From an uncultured Sutterella sp. (GTDB taxonomy: Bacteria; Pseudomonadota; Gammaproteobacteria; Burkholderiales; Burkholderiaceae_F), in the NCBI GenBank assembly GCA_905202595.1, contig CAJKSP010000034.1, positions 1-25,797 of the forward strand: a stretch of DNA of 25,797 nucleotides, in the 5' to 3' direction. A program made the position numbers and the translations under genes. How positions within the stretch are numbered: the first letter of the stretch is position 1; each line of letters opens with the position of its first letter. This document shows, piece by piece, positions 16,801-24,274 of the stretch. The notes under the pieces were generated by a model. The model worked only from the letters and a program-made list of their open reading frames with translations. It had not been told where the DNA came from and did no database searches.

Positions 16801-18351
16801 GAGTACTACGATCAGCATCTGCCCGCCGACGTCTGCTCCGCCGTTTCGCTCAAGCGCTGGGTGGAGGAGGCGGAAAAGAAGGATCCCAAGGTGCTGCGCC
16901 TCACGAAGGAAGAGCTCATGCGGCACGAGGCCGCAGGGATCGTCACGAGCTGGTTCCCCAAGACGATGACGATGGCGGGCGTCGACATGGCGCTCTCCTA
17001 CCAGTTCGAGCCCGGCAACCCCAAGGACGGCGTGACGATGACCGTGCCGCTCTTCGCGCTCAATCAGATCGACTCGGTGCGCGCCGAATGGCTCGTGCCC
17101 GGGATGGTGAAGGAGAAGGCGCAGGTGCTGCTGAAGAGCCTGCCGCAGAAGATTCGCCGCCACTGCGTGCCGATTGAGGCGTATGCGAAGGACTTCTTCT
17201 CGCGCATGAAGGACGGCTCTCCCCAGAGCGTGCCCTTCCTGCAGGCGCTGGCGGCCGACATCCGGGAAAATGCCGGCGTGCCCTGCACGCCGGCGGACTT
17301 CAAGCCCGAGCAGCTTCCGGCGCATCTGATCCTCAATTTCAAAGTGGTCGACGAGCACGGCCGGCAGCTCGGCATGGGACGCAATCTTGCGGAGCTTCGC
17401 GCCGAGCTCGGCGAAGCCGCGCAGGCGACGTTCCGCCGCGTCGCCGAGCAGGACGCCGCGGTGGCGGCGGGCCTCGCGGAAGGCGAAGCGCTGACGGACT
17501 GGACCTTCGGCGAGCTGCCGGAGCTGATGGAGATTCAGCGCCGCGGCGAAACGCTGATCGGGCATCCGGCGATCGTCGACTGCGGCGATGCCTGCTCGAT
17601 TGAAGTCTTCGATGATCCTCGCGAAGCGCAGAAGGCGCATCGCAAGGGTTTGAGAAAGCTCTTCCGCCTCACGATGAAGGAGCAGGTGAAGTTCGTCGAG
17701 CGCTCGCTCCGAGACCTCGGCCGCGTGCAGGTGCAGGCTTCGGTCGTGCCGGGACTGGCCGATTCGTTTGAAAGCTTCTCGTCGCTCGAGGACGACGTCG
17801 TCGACTGCGCGCTCAACGCGACGGCAATGGCGGATCCGCTGCCGACGAACGAAGCAGCCTTCAAGGCCCGGCGCGACGACACCCGCGCCAGGCTGTCGCT
17901 CGTGGCAGGCGAAATTGCGCGCCTCATGACGGAGATCGTTTCGCAGGCGACGCAGATTCCGCTCAAGCTCAAGCGCATCGGCAGCGATGCGCTCGCCGCC
18001 GACGTGACGCAGCAGCTCAAGCGGCTCTTCCCCGCGCACTTTCTGTCGATCGTGCCGCTCGCGCAGCTCGCTCATTATCCGCGCTACATGAAGGCGGTCG
18101 TCTACCGCCTGGACCGCTACGCGGCGGATCCGGCAAGAGACGAAGCGAAGCAGCGGGAGATCGAGCGCCTGGCGGCGCCGTGGCTGCGCGCCGTGGCCGC
18201 TCGGCGCGGCGAGCCCGATCCGCGCCTCGCAGAATTCGGCTGGCTGCTCGAAGAGCTTCGCGTGTCGCTCTTTGCGCAGCAGCTCCGCACGCCGATGCCG
18301 GTCAGCGTGAAGCGCCTCGAGCGCGTCTGGCAGTCGATTGCGAGGCTCTGA
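13825..18351 (+). CDS. hrpA: ATP-dependent RNA helicase HrpA (DEAH box)
   Basis: A 1508-residue helicase acting on mRNA and stalled ribosomes in the cytoplasm. Helicase motifs are in order: GETGSGKTT (292-300), TQPRRIAA, DEAH (389-392), SAT (421-423), NVAETSVTVPGI and QRAGRCGR (591-598). The HA2/winged-helix, OB-fold and the long HrpA-specific C-terminal region follow. E. coli HrpA has 1300 residues; the excess here is mostly the first 265 residues, a low-complexity Ala/Arg/Lys/Glu-rich stretch with a short charged helix at 15-50. The leader before the ATG has no Shine-Dalgarno and is pyrimidine-rich. If the true start lay further in, candidates would be the ATG at M55 or a GTG; the continuous coding bias favours the upstream ATG. 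It is followed by pbpG on the same strand after 212 bases. Confidence 0.95.
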   Translation: MAQSALFAAFQKVKTDVDQALAETRKKTEEARAREEAEALERRRLAKAEKGSGMRQPAPQAPAASAATRSAAPAAAKPVEKPAPKPLPKPAGAFGSALASAAERSGATFREASEAKENKSQARSAVKGESKRAAEEGAQTGRTGAARKTLSTKGGRRASAEELKRLEAFSAGGHLRAAEGAASAPQDPKALRAKAAGAAERASGASGPRRRSTAESAPENAALAAAEKAKRRRAPGSDRPPREAKDGGSRLTYAERRNPVPPFELMPGLPVSERADEIIQAIRENQAIIVCGETGSGKTTQLPKIAMMAGRGETGRIGHTQPRRIAASSIAKRIAEELKTPLGDVVGYKVRFTDKTAPGATIKLMTDGILLAETQTDPMLSAYDTIIIDEAHERSINIDFLLGYLKRLLPKRPDLKVIVTSATIDAERFAAHFAVNGKPAPVLTISGRTYPVEVRYRPIEDADEEDDRTMLAAIDNAVSELEMEGRGDILVFFPGEREIREAADYLRKSRVGTTEILPLYSRLSAAEQERVFRPGSRRRIVLATNVAETSVTVPGIRYVVDPGYARVKRYSYRSKVEQLLVERVSQASANQRAGRCGRVAEGICIRLYSEEDFKSRPAFTDPEIMRSNLAAVILRAMSLKLGDIREFPFVQAPPPKAIADGYAILQELGALDEKGALTPIGRELAKLPLDPKLGRMLLAGQTFGSLRELLIICSGLSVQDPRERPIDAQQAADAEHKKLADERSDFLSYVKLWDFVEKARAEKESNRKFDAEMKRRFLSPRRLREWREVEAQLRALAEELGWRTSAEPATYEEVHRALLSGLLGNIGSKAVESDFRQPPYLGVRGIRFWIWPGSVRAKKAGRWIFAAQIMETSKLYARCVADIEPEWIEKAAGLLMRRTWSEPHWEKRRGEVVAMERGTLYGLTIYQGRRVSFAPHDPVLAREIFIRQALVEGELENGPAFFKHNQRLVAEIQELEHKTRRPDVLIDDDLIFEYYDQHLPADVCSAVSLKRWVEEAEKKDPKVLRLTKEELMRHEAAGIVTSWFPKTMTMAGVDMALSYQFEPGNPKDGVTMTVPLFALNQIDSVRAEWLVPGMVKEKAQVLLKSLPQKIRRHCVPIEAYAKDFFSRMKDGSPQSVPFLQALAADIRENAGVPCTPADFKPEQLPAHLILNFKVVDEHGRQLGMGRNLAELRAELGEAAQATFRRVAEQDAAVAAGLAEGEALTDWTFGELPELMEIQRRGETLIGHPAIVDCGDACSIEVFDDPREAQKAHRKGLRKLFRLTMKEQVKFVERSLRDLGRVQVQASVVPGLADSFESFSSLEDDVVDCALNATAMADPLPTNEAAFKARRDDTRARLSLVAGEIARLMTEIVSQATQIPLKLKRIGSDALAADVTQQLKRLFPAHFLSIVPLAQLAHYPRYMKAVVYRLDRYAADPARDEAKQREIERLAAPWLRAVAARRGEPDPRLAEFGWLLEELRVSLFAQQLRTPMPVSVKRLERVWQSIARL

Positions 18352-18363
18352 GCGGCGCGTCCG

Positions 18364-18430
18364 GCCCTTCGGCTTGAAGCGGCCGGGCCTGCCGCTCGGC
18401 GCCGCAGCCGGGAGCGGCAGTCCGAAGGGC
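18364..18430 (+). terminator. Nested stem-loop after hrpA
   Basis: An outer 9-bp stem (18364-18372 with 18422-18430) encloses an inner 9-bp stem (18389-18397 with 18412-18420). It starts 13 bases after the hrpA stop. There is no T-run, so it may act as an mRNA 3' end structure or a Rho-assisted terminator. Confidence 0.4.
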
Positions 18431-18563
18431 AGCCGGAGAGACGAAGCGGACGGAGCGCTCCGGCGGTGAGACGCATTGCGCGCGCGGCGCACATGCGGGA
18501 AAATAACTAACTTTCGTCGCGCGCCTCTGCTCGCCCCCGCCACCTTCGCGCTTTTGTTCTGCC

Positions 18564-19703
18564 ATGCCGCAGTCTCTCTTCCGCACTTTTGTCTTTGCTT
18601 CAGCGGCCGCCCTGGGGCTGTCGTTCTCGCTTTCGCCTCTTTCAGCCGCCGCAGCCGAAGCGGCGGCATCTTCATCCCAGACCAAGGCAAAGCTGGTGCC
18701 GATCAGCGCGGCGGCGAAGCCGGCAAAGGCAGCTCAGGGGGCCAAGAAGACGGCGCGAGCCGCCAAGCGGACCAAGGCAGTGCGCACGGCCAAGGTCCAT
18801 CGCGCGGCGCCGAAAGCCTCGGCGAAGCGCACATCGCTTAAGAAGCGCAAGCTCCGCGCGCAGCGCCGCCGTCCGGCGGCGCCTTCGCAGGCAACGCTCG
18901 CCGGCCTCCGAAAGACGGAGGATCCGCTGCGCCTCGGCAGCTCCGTCGCCTTCGCCGTCGATCAGGACACGGGCGAAGAGCTTGTCGTCAAGAATGCCGA
19001 CGTGCCGCTGCCGATCGCGTCCGTGACGAAGCTCATGACGGCGCTCGTGGTGGCGGAGAGCGGTTTGCCGCTCGATCAGAAGATCAAGATCACGCGCGAC
19101 GACTACGTGCGCAGCAGCGCCGTGTCCAAGCTTCGCAGCGGCATGGTGATGACGCGCGAGGCTGTGCTGAAGGCCGCGCTCATGAGCTCGGACAATCGAG
19201 CGGCGCATGCGCTTGCGCGCACGTATCCGGGCGGCATCCGCGAATTCATCCGCCTCATGAATCAGAAGGCGGCCGAAATCGGCATGAAGGATTCGTACTT
19301 TGCCGATCCGACGGGGCTCGACAACCGCAATCATGCGACAGCGCGCGACTTGTCCAAGCTCGTGGCGGCTGTTTATGAATATCAGACGATCCGCAGCGCC
19401 TCGACGGCGCCGGCGGCAACGCTTCGCGCCGGCAAGCGCTCGGTGAGCCTGCGCACCACGAACCGGCTCATCGGCGATCCGTCCTGGCGGATCGGCATTC
19501 AGAAGACGGGCTTCACGACTGCGGCAGGCCGCTGCATGGTCGTGCAGAGCGAAGTGGGCGGCCGCCGTCTGGTCATGGTGGTGCTTGACAGTCCCGACAA
19601 TAATCAGCGGGCAGCTGATATGCGCACGATGCGCGCCTATGTGGAGGGCGCGCAGGGCTTCTCGGAGGATTTCTCTGAAGTGCTGCCGTACCGCCTTTTC
19701 TGA
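18564..19703 (+). CDS. pbpG: D-alanyl-D-alanine endopeptidase (PBP7-type, S11 family)
   Basis: A 379-residue periplasmic serine peptidase that would cleave D-Ala-meso-DAP cross-links in peptidoglycan. An N-terminal signal peptide ends near the SAAAA-EA stretch (residues 27-32). The three penicillin-binding motifs are present and well spaced: SVTK (153-156, nucleophile S153), SDN (209-211) and KTG (314-316). Between signal peptide and catalytic domain lies an unusual linker: residues 41-103 contain 24 Lys/Arg and no acidic residue. No carboxy-terminal amphipathic anchor of the PBP5 type is evident. The ATG follows a pyrimidine-rich leader without a Shine-Dalgarno. It lies 212 bases after hrpA and ends in a clear terminator. 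A D,D-carboxypeptidase role is the alternative, but overall length after the linker fits PBP7. Confidence 0.9.
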   Translation: MPQSLFRTFVFASAAALGLSFSLSPLSAAAAEAAASSSQTKAKLVPISAAAKPAKAAQGAKKTARAAKRTKAVRTAKVHRAAPKASAKRTSLKKRKLRAQRRRPAAPSQATLAGLRKTEDPLRLGSSVAFAVDQDTGEELVVKNADVPLPIASVTKLMTALVVAESGLPLDQKIKITRDDYVRSSAVSKLRSGMVMTREAVLKAALMSSDNRAAHALARTYPGGIREFIRLMNQKAAEIGMKDSYFADPTGLDNRNHATARDLSKLVAAVYEYQTIRSASTAPAATLRAGKRSVSLRTTNRLIGDPSWRIGIQKTGFTTAAGRCMVVQSEVGGRRLVMVVLDSPDNNQRAADMRTMRAYVEGAQGFSEDFSEVLPYRLF

Positions 19704-19732
19704 CGCGGCGCAGGCGGAAGACTTGAACGCAA

Positions 19733-19770
19733 AGAGCCCGCGCTCCCGGATGTCGGGAAGCGCGGGCTCT
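19733..19770. terminator. Bidirectional terminator between pbpG and the Fe-S oxidoreductase gene
   Basis: A 16-bp GC-rich stem with one bulged A (19733-19748 with 19754-19770) lies between two convergent genes. Short T-rich tails follow on both strands (TGCTTTATAG on plus, CTCTTTGCG on minus). Confidence 0.85.
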
Positions 19771-19792
19771 TGCTTTATAGGCGCTGCAGCGG

Positions 19793-21844
19793 TCAGGCAT
19801 GCGGCTTGTCGGCTTCAGCCGGCTCTGCCGGGAGCGCCTTGGCGATGATTTCGGCGATGTCTTCAATCGCAAAGTCGTCGCCGTCCTTGCGGGAGGAGCG
19901 CGCCGTTTCGAGCATCGTCAGGCAGTGCGGGCATGCGACGGCGATCGAGCGCGCGCCTGTAGCGCGCAGGTTCGCAATGCGGATCATGTTGACGGGCATC
20001 TTGCCGAGGCGCTGATCCGTCCACATCTGGCCGCCGCCCGCGCCGCAGCAGAAGGTGCGCTCGCCCGATTCGGCCGCTTCGGCCGTGCGGGAGCGCGCCG
20101 CGCCGATGAGCGCGCGCGGCGCTTCCGTGATGCGATTGAGGCGCGCCAGGTAGCAGGGATCGTGGTAGACGGTGAGGTCGCCCGCCTGCTCGAGCCGCGC
20201 CGGAAGCCGGCCGCTCTTCAAGAGCTCGAGAATGAAGCTCGCATGATCGACGACCTCGAAGCGGCCGCCTTCAAAGTCGGGGTATTCGTTCTTGAGCGTA
20301 TTGAAGCAGTGCGGGCAGGCCGTGAGGATGCGCTTGAAGCGGTAGCGCGAGAAGTTCTCGATGTTTTCCTGCGCGGCCGTCTGATAGAGGTACTCCTCGC
20401 CGAGCCGGCGGGCGAACTCTGCGTGGCAGCGCTCTTCGGCCATGACGGCGAAGTCGACCTTGGCGGCGCGCAGAATCTTCACCATGGCCCGGGCGACCTT
20501 GCGGGCGCGGCGGTCGTAGCTCGCCGCGCAGCCGACCCAGTAGAGCACTTCGTACTCGCGGCCTTCTTCAGCGACGGGCACGTCAAGATCCTTCGCCCAG
20601 TCGAGGCGCTCGTACGGGTCAAGGCCCCACGGATTGCCGACGCTGGCTGTGTTTTCGAGCGCCGTGGCGCAGCCTTCCGGGAACTCGCCCTGCTCGAGAG
20701 CCAGGTGCCGGCGCATGCGCACGATGAGGTCGGGCGTCTGAATTTCAGCGGGGCAGACGCGCGCGCAGGCGCCGCAGGTGGTGCAGCTGAAGAGCTCCTC
20801 ATGCGTGACGACGCCGCCCGCGAGCGCCACGTCGTCCGCTTCGCCGCGGTCGACGGCCGCAGCGCGGTCTCGGAGCTTCATGATGATCGTGCGGGGAGCG
20901 AGGGGCGTGCCGGCGCGCACGGCCGGGCAGACGCTGTTGCAGCGGCCGCATTCGACGCAGGCGTCAAGCGAGGCGCGGTCGGCGAAGGAGAGCTCGGCTA
21001 CCTTGGTGAGGCCGAACGTCTCCTGCTCCTCGATGTTGTCGATCTTTTCCAGGCGTCCGGCCGGACCGGCCTTTCGCGCCGCAATGCCGCTCGGCGTGCG
21101 GTAGACGTGGGCGTAGTAGGTGAGGGGGACGGCGGCGATGAAGGCCAGCGCAGCGATGCCGTGCAGCGTCCAGATCCAGACGTGCAGCTGCTGCAGTCCT
21201 TCCGGACCGGCGCAAAGCAGAAGAAGCTGCGCCACGATGGAGCCGACAGGCGAGAAATCGATCCAGGCGGGCTGCTGCACGGCGAGGCGCAGGCCTTCGA
21301 CCAGGTAGCCCGTGATGATGATGAAGGCGAGGGAGCCGTAGGCGCAGGCGAAGCGCTTGTCGCGGGGCAGCGGCGAGATCGCGGACTGCGGCATCAGGTA
21401 GCGGCGCGAGGCGCCGAGCGCCAGGCAGAACAGAACCGCTACGCCAGCCGCGTCCAGCACGAGCTTGTAGACGAGGTAGACCGTCCCCTTGAGGAACTGC
21501 TCGCCGAAGACGTAGTGGCCGATATCCCAGTCGAGCGTTGCGGTGGCCGTGCCGAGAAAGAGCAGGAAGAAGCCCGCTACGAGCACAGCGTGCATGCGGC
21601 CGACTGGCGTTTCGCGGATGCGCTTCTGCAGAATGGCGTCGTCGAGCACCCGCTTGGCGCGGGTCGGATCGGGCGGCAGCGACGAAGGCTTGCCTGCACG
21701 CCAGCGCTTTACGTTCTGCCAGATGCCCCAGGCGCAGAGAAGCACGGCTGCGATGCCGACGATGTAGACGCCGATTTCGCCCCACAGGGGCACGTTCCAG
21801 AAGGCTGGCCGGATGGGAATGTCCGTAGGCAGAGGTGCGGTCAT
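19793..21844 (-). CDS. Membrane (Fe-S) oxidoreductase, NarI-like plus HdrD-like (ETF:quinone oxidoreductase type)
   Basis: A 683-residue inner-membrane electron-transfer protein. The N-terminal 250 residues form about six hydrophobic segments resembling the NarI/HdrE cytochrome b fold, with histidines at GRMH and at LHVWIWTLHG that could bind heme. Two ferredoxin-type motifs follow: CVECGRCNSVCP (C296-C306) and CTTCGACARVCP (C354-C364). The C-terminal half has two CCG-type domains. The second is intact (CCGAGGG, C599-C600, with ACPHC). The first has RCHAE around C473 where relatives show CCGD or CTGD. Proteins of this build pass electrons from EtfAB to quinone; HdrD and DsrK are more distant relatives. 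No etfAB genes are in the window, so the partner is inferred. No Shine-Dalgarno precedes the ATG. It lies just after the tRNA-fMet terminator. Confidence 0.87.
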   Translation of the reverse strand: MTAPLPTDIPIRPAFWNVPLWGEIGVYIVGIAAVLLCAWGIWQNVKRWRAGKPSSLPPDPTRAKRVLDDAILQKRIRETPVGRMHAVLVAGFFLLFLGTATATLDWDIGHYVFGEQFLKGTVYLVYKLVLDAAGVAVLFCLALGASRRYLMPQSAISPLPRDKRFACAYGSLAFIIITGYLVEGLRLAVQQPAWIDFSPVGSIVAQLLLLCAGPEGLQQLHVWIWTLHGIAALAFIAAVPLTYYAHVYRTPSGIAARKAGPAGRLEKIDNIEEQETFGLTKVAELSFADRASLDACVECGRCNSVCPAVRAGTPLAPRTIIMKLRDRAAAVDRGEADDVALAGGVVTHEELFSCTTCGACARVCPAEIQTPDLIVRMRRHLALEQGEFPEGCATALENTASVGNPWGLDPYERLDWAKDLDVPVAEEGREYEVLYWVGCAASYDRRARKVARAMVKILRAAKVDFAVMAEERCHAEFARRLGEEYLYQTAAQENIENFSRYRFKRILTACPHCFNTLKNEYPDFEGGRFEVVDHASFILELLKSGRLPARLEQAGDLTVYHDPCYLARLNRITEAPRALIGAARSRTAEAAESGERTFCCGAGGGQMWTDQRLGKMPVNMIRIANLRATGARSIAVACPHCLTMLETARSSRKDGDDFAIEDIAEIIAKALPAEPAEADKPHA

Positions 21845-21885
21845 AAGGGTGAAGCGCCGTCAGAGCGGCCGCCGAAAGATAAAGA

Positions 21886-21917
21886 AAAAGCCCCTGGTCT
21901 TTCGACCAGAGGCTTTT
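21886..21917 (-). terminator. Rho-independent terminator of the tRNA-fMet gene
   Basis: A 14-bp stem (21886-21899 with 21904-21917, one G-U pair) closes on a four-base loop. The minus strand continues TTTTTCTTT. It starts seven bases after the tRNA 3' end and separates it from the Fe-S oxidoreductase gene. Confidence 0.92.
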
Positions 21918-21923
21918 CATTGT

Positions 21924-22000
<77 letters not shown>

Positions 22001-22034
22001 GCAATTCGGTTCGCTGTTCATCAGCGAGGATTGA

Positions 22035-22063
22035 ATTATGGCTATAAATTTTTAAATTGTCAA
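22035..22063 (-). promoter_or_regulatory. Strong sigma70 promoter of tRNA-fMet
   Basis: On the minus strand TTGACA (22058-22063) and CATAAT (22035-22040) are separated by an AT-rich 17-base spacer. The -35 box is perfect and the -10 differs in one base. The -10 box ends 34 bases before the mature tRNA. Confidence 0.92.
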
Positions 22064-22518
22064 GAGGCGATGTGAAAAGTTTTTAGGATGCTCCGCATCT
22101 GCCTCAATTCCTGCGGCTGCTGATGAGGGTAACCCATGGCAGCGGGCTGCATGCTGCAGAGCGGGCGCGGCCTTCTCTGAGTGCGTGCTTCGGAGAAGCT
22201 GAGGCATAAGATGGTGCCGATCCTTTCGGCCGACAAGGACTGGATGCTCGGTGACTTTCACGAAGAGGCAGGTCTGAACGGCCATGCGTCAAAACGCCTG
22301 ACGATATAATTTCAAACTAAGCCGACAGACCTAATCCTGTGAGGCGCAGGGTGCAATGCCATGCGCAGATGTCTGCAGGATTCAGCTGCTGCGGCCGTTA
22401 TTTGAATAAGGATGCGCTCCCGCCGAGGCTTTCCCGCTTGGCGAAAGAGCGCGGAATCTGCGCTTTCGGCCATCAGGCCTCTGCACGCTTCCCTCCATTA
22501 AATAGTATCGGATACCCC
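22064..22518. other. Intergenic region upstream of pyrD
   Basis: The 455 bases between the tRNA promoter and pyrD hold no gene I can recognise. Open frames of 62-77 codons on the minus strand lack family resemblance. A perfect TATAAT at 22305-22310 could be the pyrD -10 box, but no -35 lies at the right distance. If used, it would give a leader of about 200 bases. Confidence 0.4.
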
Positions 22519-23577
22519 ATGTCGCTTTATCCCATTGCCCGGCGCGTTCTCTTCTCGATGAATCCCGAAATGGCTCACTCTGTCACGATGGCGAGCCTGG
22601 ATTGGATCGTGAACCTGGGCCTTCACAAGCTGGTCACGCATTTCCCGGATGACGATCCGGTCGAAGTGATGGGCATCCGCTTCCCGAATACGATCGGCCT
22701 TGCGGCCGGCATGGACAAGGACGGCATCCGCGTGAGCGCGTTCGGCGGCCTCGGCTTCGGCCACGTCGAAATCGGCACCATCACGCCCCTTGCCCAGCCC
22801 GGCAATCCCAAGCCGCGCCTCTTCCGCCTGATTCCGGCCGAAGGCGTCATCAATCGCATGGGCTTCAACAATCAGGGCGTCGATCAGGTGCTTCGCAATC
22901 TGAAAAGCGCCGACGCTTTCCGCCTGCGCGGCGGTGTGCTCGGCATCAACATCGGCAAGAATGCCGTGACGCCTATTGAAGATGCGCTTTCCGACTATGA
23001 AAAGTGCCTCGACAAGGTGTATTCCCACGCCGACTACATCGCCATCAACATTTCTTCGCCCAATACGAAGAATCTGCGCACGCTGCAGGCGGCCGGCTCG
23101 CTCGATCACCTGGTGAAGGGCATTTGCGCCAAGCGCGAAGCCTTGAAGGCCAAGATGAACGGCAAGCATGTGCCGATCGCCGTCAAGCTGGCACCGGATC
23201 TAGAGAACGACGAGATTCTTCGCGCGGTCGACACGCTGATTGAAAACGGCATCGACGGCGTCATCTGCACGAATACGACGATTTCGCGCAAGCGCGTGCA
23301 GGGCCTCGAGCACGGCCAGGAAATCGGCGGCCTCTCGGGCGCACCGCTTCGCGAGCGTTCGACGGAAGTCGTCCGGCTGGTTGCCGAGCACGTCCAGGGG
23401 GCTATTCCGATCATTGCGTCGGGCGGCGTCATGACGGGGGCGGACGCTGTGGAGAAGCTTGAAGCAGGCGCCAAGCTCGTGCAGCTTTTCACGGGCTTCA
23501 TCTACAACGGGCCGAAGCTTATTGCAGACTGCGTCGAGGCTTGTGCGGCGTATCGCCGCAAGCAGGCGCAGCGCTGA
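22519..23577 (+). CDS. pyrD: Dihydroorotate dehydrogenase (quinone), class 2
   Basis: The enzyme oxidises dihydroorotate to orotate, the fourth step of pyrimidine synthesis, using FMN and passing electrons to membrane quinone. The predicted 352-residue protein opens MSLYPIARRVLFSMNPEMAH, the amphipathic N-terminal region of membrane-bound class 2 enzymes. Class 2 features include GLAAGMDKDG, GFNNQGVD, NISSPNT (177-183, holding the catalytic Ser), KLAPDL, CTNTT and IIASGGVMTGADAVEKLEAG. The frame is open 60 codons upstream, but that part is not family-like. The ATG follows GGATACCCC, without a real Shine-Dalgarno. A strong terminator follows. As a quinone-linked enzyme it shares an electron sink with the Fe-S oxidoreductase nearby, though nothing ties the two genes. 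Confidence 0.96.
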   Translation: MSLYPIARRVLFSMNPEMAHSVTMASLDWIVNLGLHKLVTHFPDDDPVEVMGIRFPNTIGLAAGMDKDGIRVSAFGGLGFGHVEIGTITPLAQPGNPKPRLFRLIPAEGVINRMGFNNQGVDQVLRNLKSADAFRLRGGVLGINIGKNAVTPIEDALSDYEKCLDKVYSHADYIAINISSPNTKNLRTLQAAGSLDHLVKGICAKREALKAKMNGKHVPIAVKLAPDLENDEILRAVDTLIENGIDGVICTNTTISRKRVQGLEHGQEIGGLSGAPLRERSTEVVRLVAEHVQGAIPIIASGGVMTGADAVEKLEAGAKLVQLFTGFIYNGPKLIADCVEACAAYRRKQAQR

Positions 23578-23630
23578 TGCGGCGCTGCCGCAGCTGTCGG
23601 CGTGAGCCGTTAGGCATATAAGCTACGCAG

Positions 23631-23654
23631 GGGCGCCGGAAGGCGCCCTTTTTT
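23631..23654 (+). terminator. Rho-independent terminator of pyrD
   Basis: A 7-bp GC stem (23631-23637 with 23642-23648) with a GGAA loop is followed by six T residues. It lies about 55 bases after the pyrD stop and 70 bases before thpR. Confidence 0.92.
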
Positions 23655-23723
23655 GCCATGGGGCATCAGAATTTCGCGGCTTCAGGCGGCGAAGCTTTTA
23701 TTTCTCTTTCACCAAGCAGCGTC

Positions 23724-24254
23724 ATGCGCGTATTTGTTTCGCTTTCGCTTCCCAGCGAGCGCCGTCAGGCGCTTGAGGCTTTCTTGTGCCGGCTGCGCGA
23801 TGCCAGGGCGCTCAAAGGCAGGCCGGTTCGGCCGACGAATTTTCATCTGACGCTGGCCTTCATCGGCGAGGTTGAGCCGGCTGAGGCCAAGCGGATCGCA
23901 CAGGCGCTGAGCCGTCTGGAGGCAGTGCCGCTGACCTTTGCGTTTTCTCAGGTCGGCACTTTTCGCAGCGGCATTCTTTGGGCGGGTCTGGAAGAGAAGG
24001 CGGAGCTTGGCGCGTTTGCGCAAAGGGTCAGAACGCTTTTGGAGGAAGAGGGGGTGGCGTACGATTCGCGGCCTTTCCGCGCGCACGTGACGCTTGCCCG
24101 CGCTTGGCGGGGCAGCGTGCCGGTGCAGTTCCGCGACCTGCATGCGCTGAACGGCAGCGGTTTGCTGCCCGAAGTCCAAGCCAAGGCTGTTTTGATGGAA
24201 TCGGCGCGACTTGACGACGGCGTCGGCCTTGAATATCGGCCGGTTGTGCCTTGA
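23724..24254 (+). CDS. thpR: RNA 2',3'-cyclic phosphodiesterase (2H phosphoesterase family)
   Basis: A 176-residue member of the 2H phosphoesterase family, formerly called 2'-5' RNA ligase LigT. The two catalytic motifs are HLTL (H41, T43) and HVTL (H121, T123), 80 residues apart as expected. The family opens 2',3'-cyclic phosphate ends of RNA to 2'-phosphates; its physiological role in bacteria is unclear. The start at MRVFVSLSLPSE matches the family; an ATG 22 codons upstream lies within four bases of the pyrD terminator and is unlikely. The leader is pyrimidine-rich without a Shine-Dalgarno. It converges with the next gene, with only 20 bases between stops. Confidence 0.92.
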   Translation: MRVFVSLSLPSERRQALEAFLCRLRDARALKGRPVRPTNFHLTLAFIGEVEPAEAKRIAQALSRLEAVPLTFAFSQVGTFRSGILWAGLEEKAELGAFAQRVRTLLEEEGVAYDSRPFRAHVTLARAWRGSVPVQFRDLHALNGSGLLPEVQAKAVLMESARLDDGVGLEYRPVVP

Positions 24255-24274
24255 GGGGCTGACTGCCGCTAGGG

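Noticed and set aside
15385..18690. 1101-codon open frame antisense to hrpA and pbpG
   Set aside because: It mirrors the high-GC codon pattern of hrpA, is rich in Arg/Leu/His/Ala without domains, and hrpA has all helicase motifs.
22052..22285. 77-codon minus-strand open frame upstream of pyrD
   Set aside because: No ribosome site and no recognisable sequence, and its end overlaps the tRNA-fMet promoter region.
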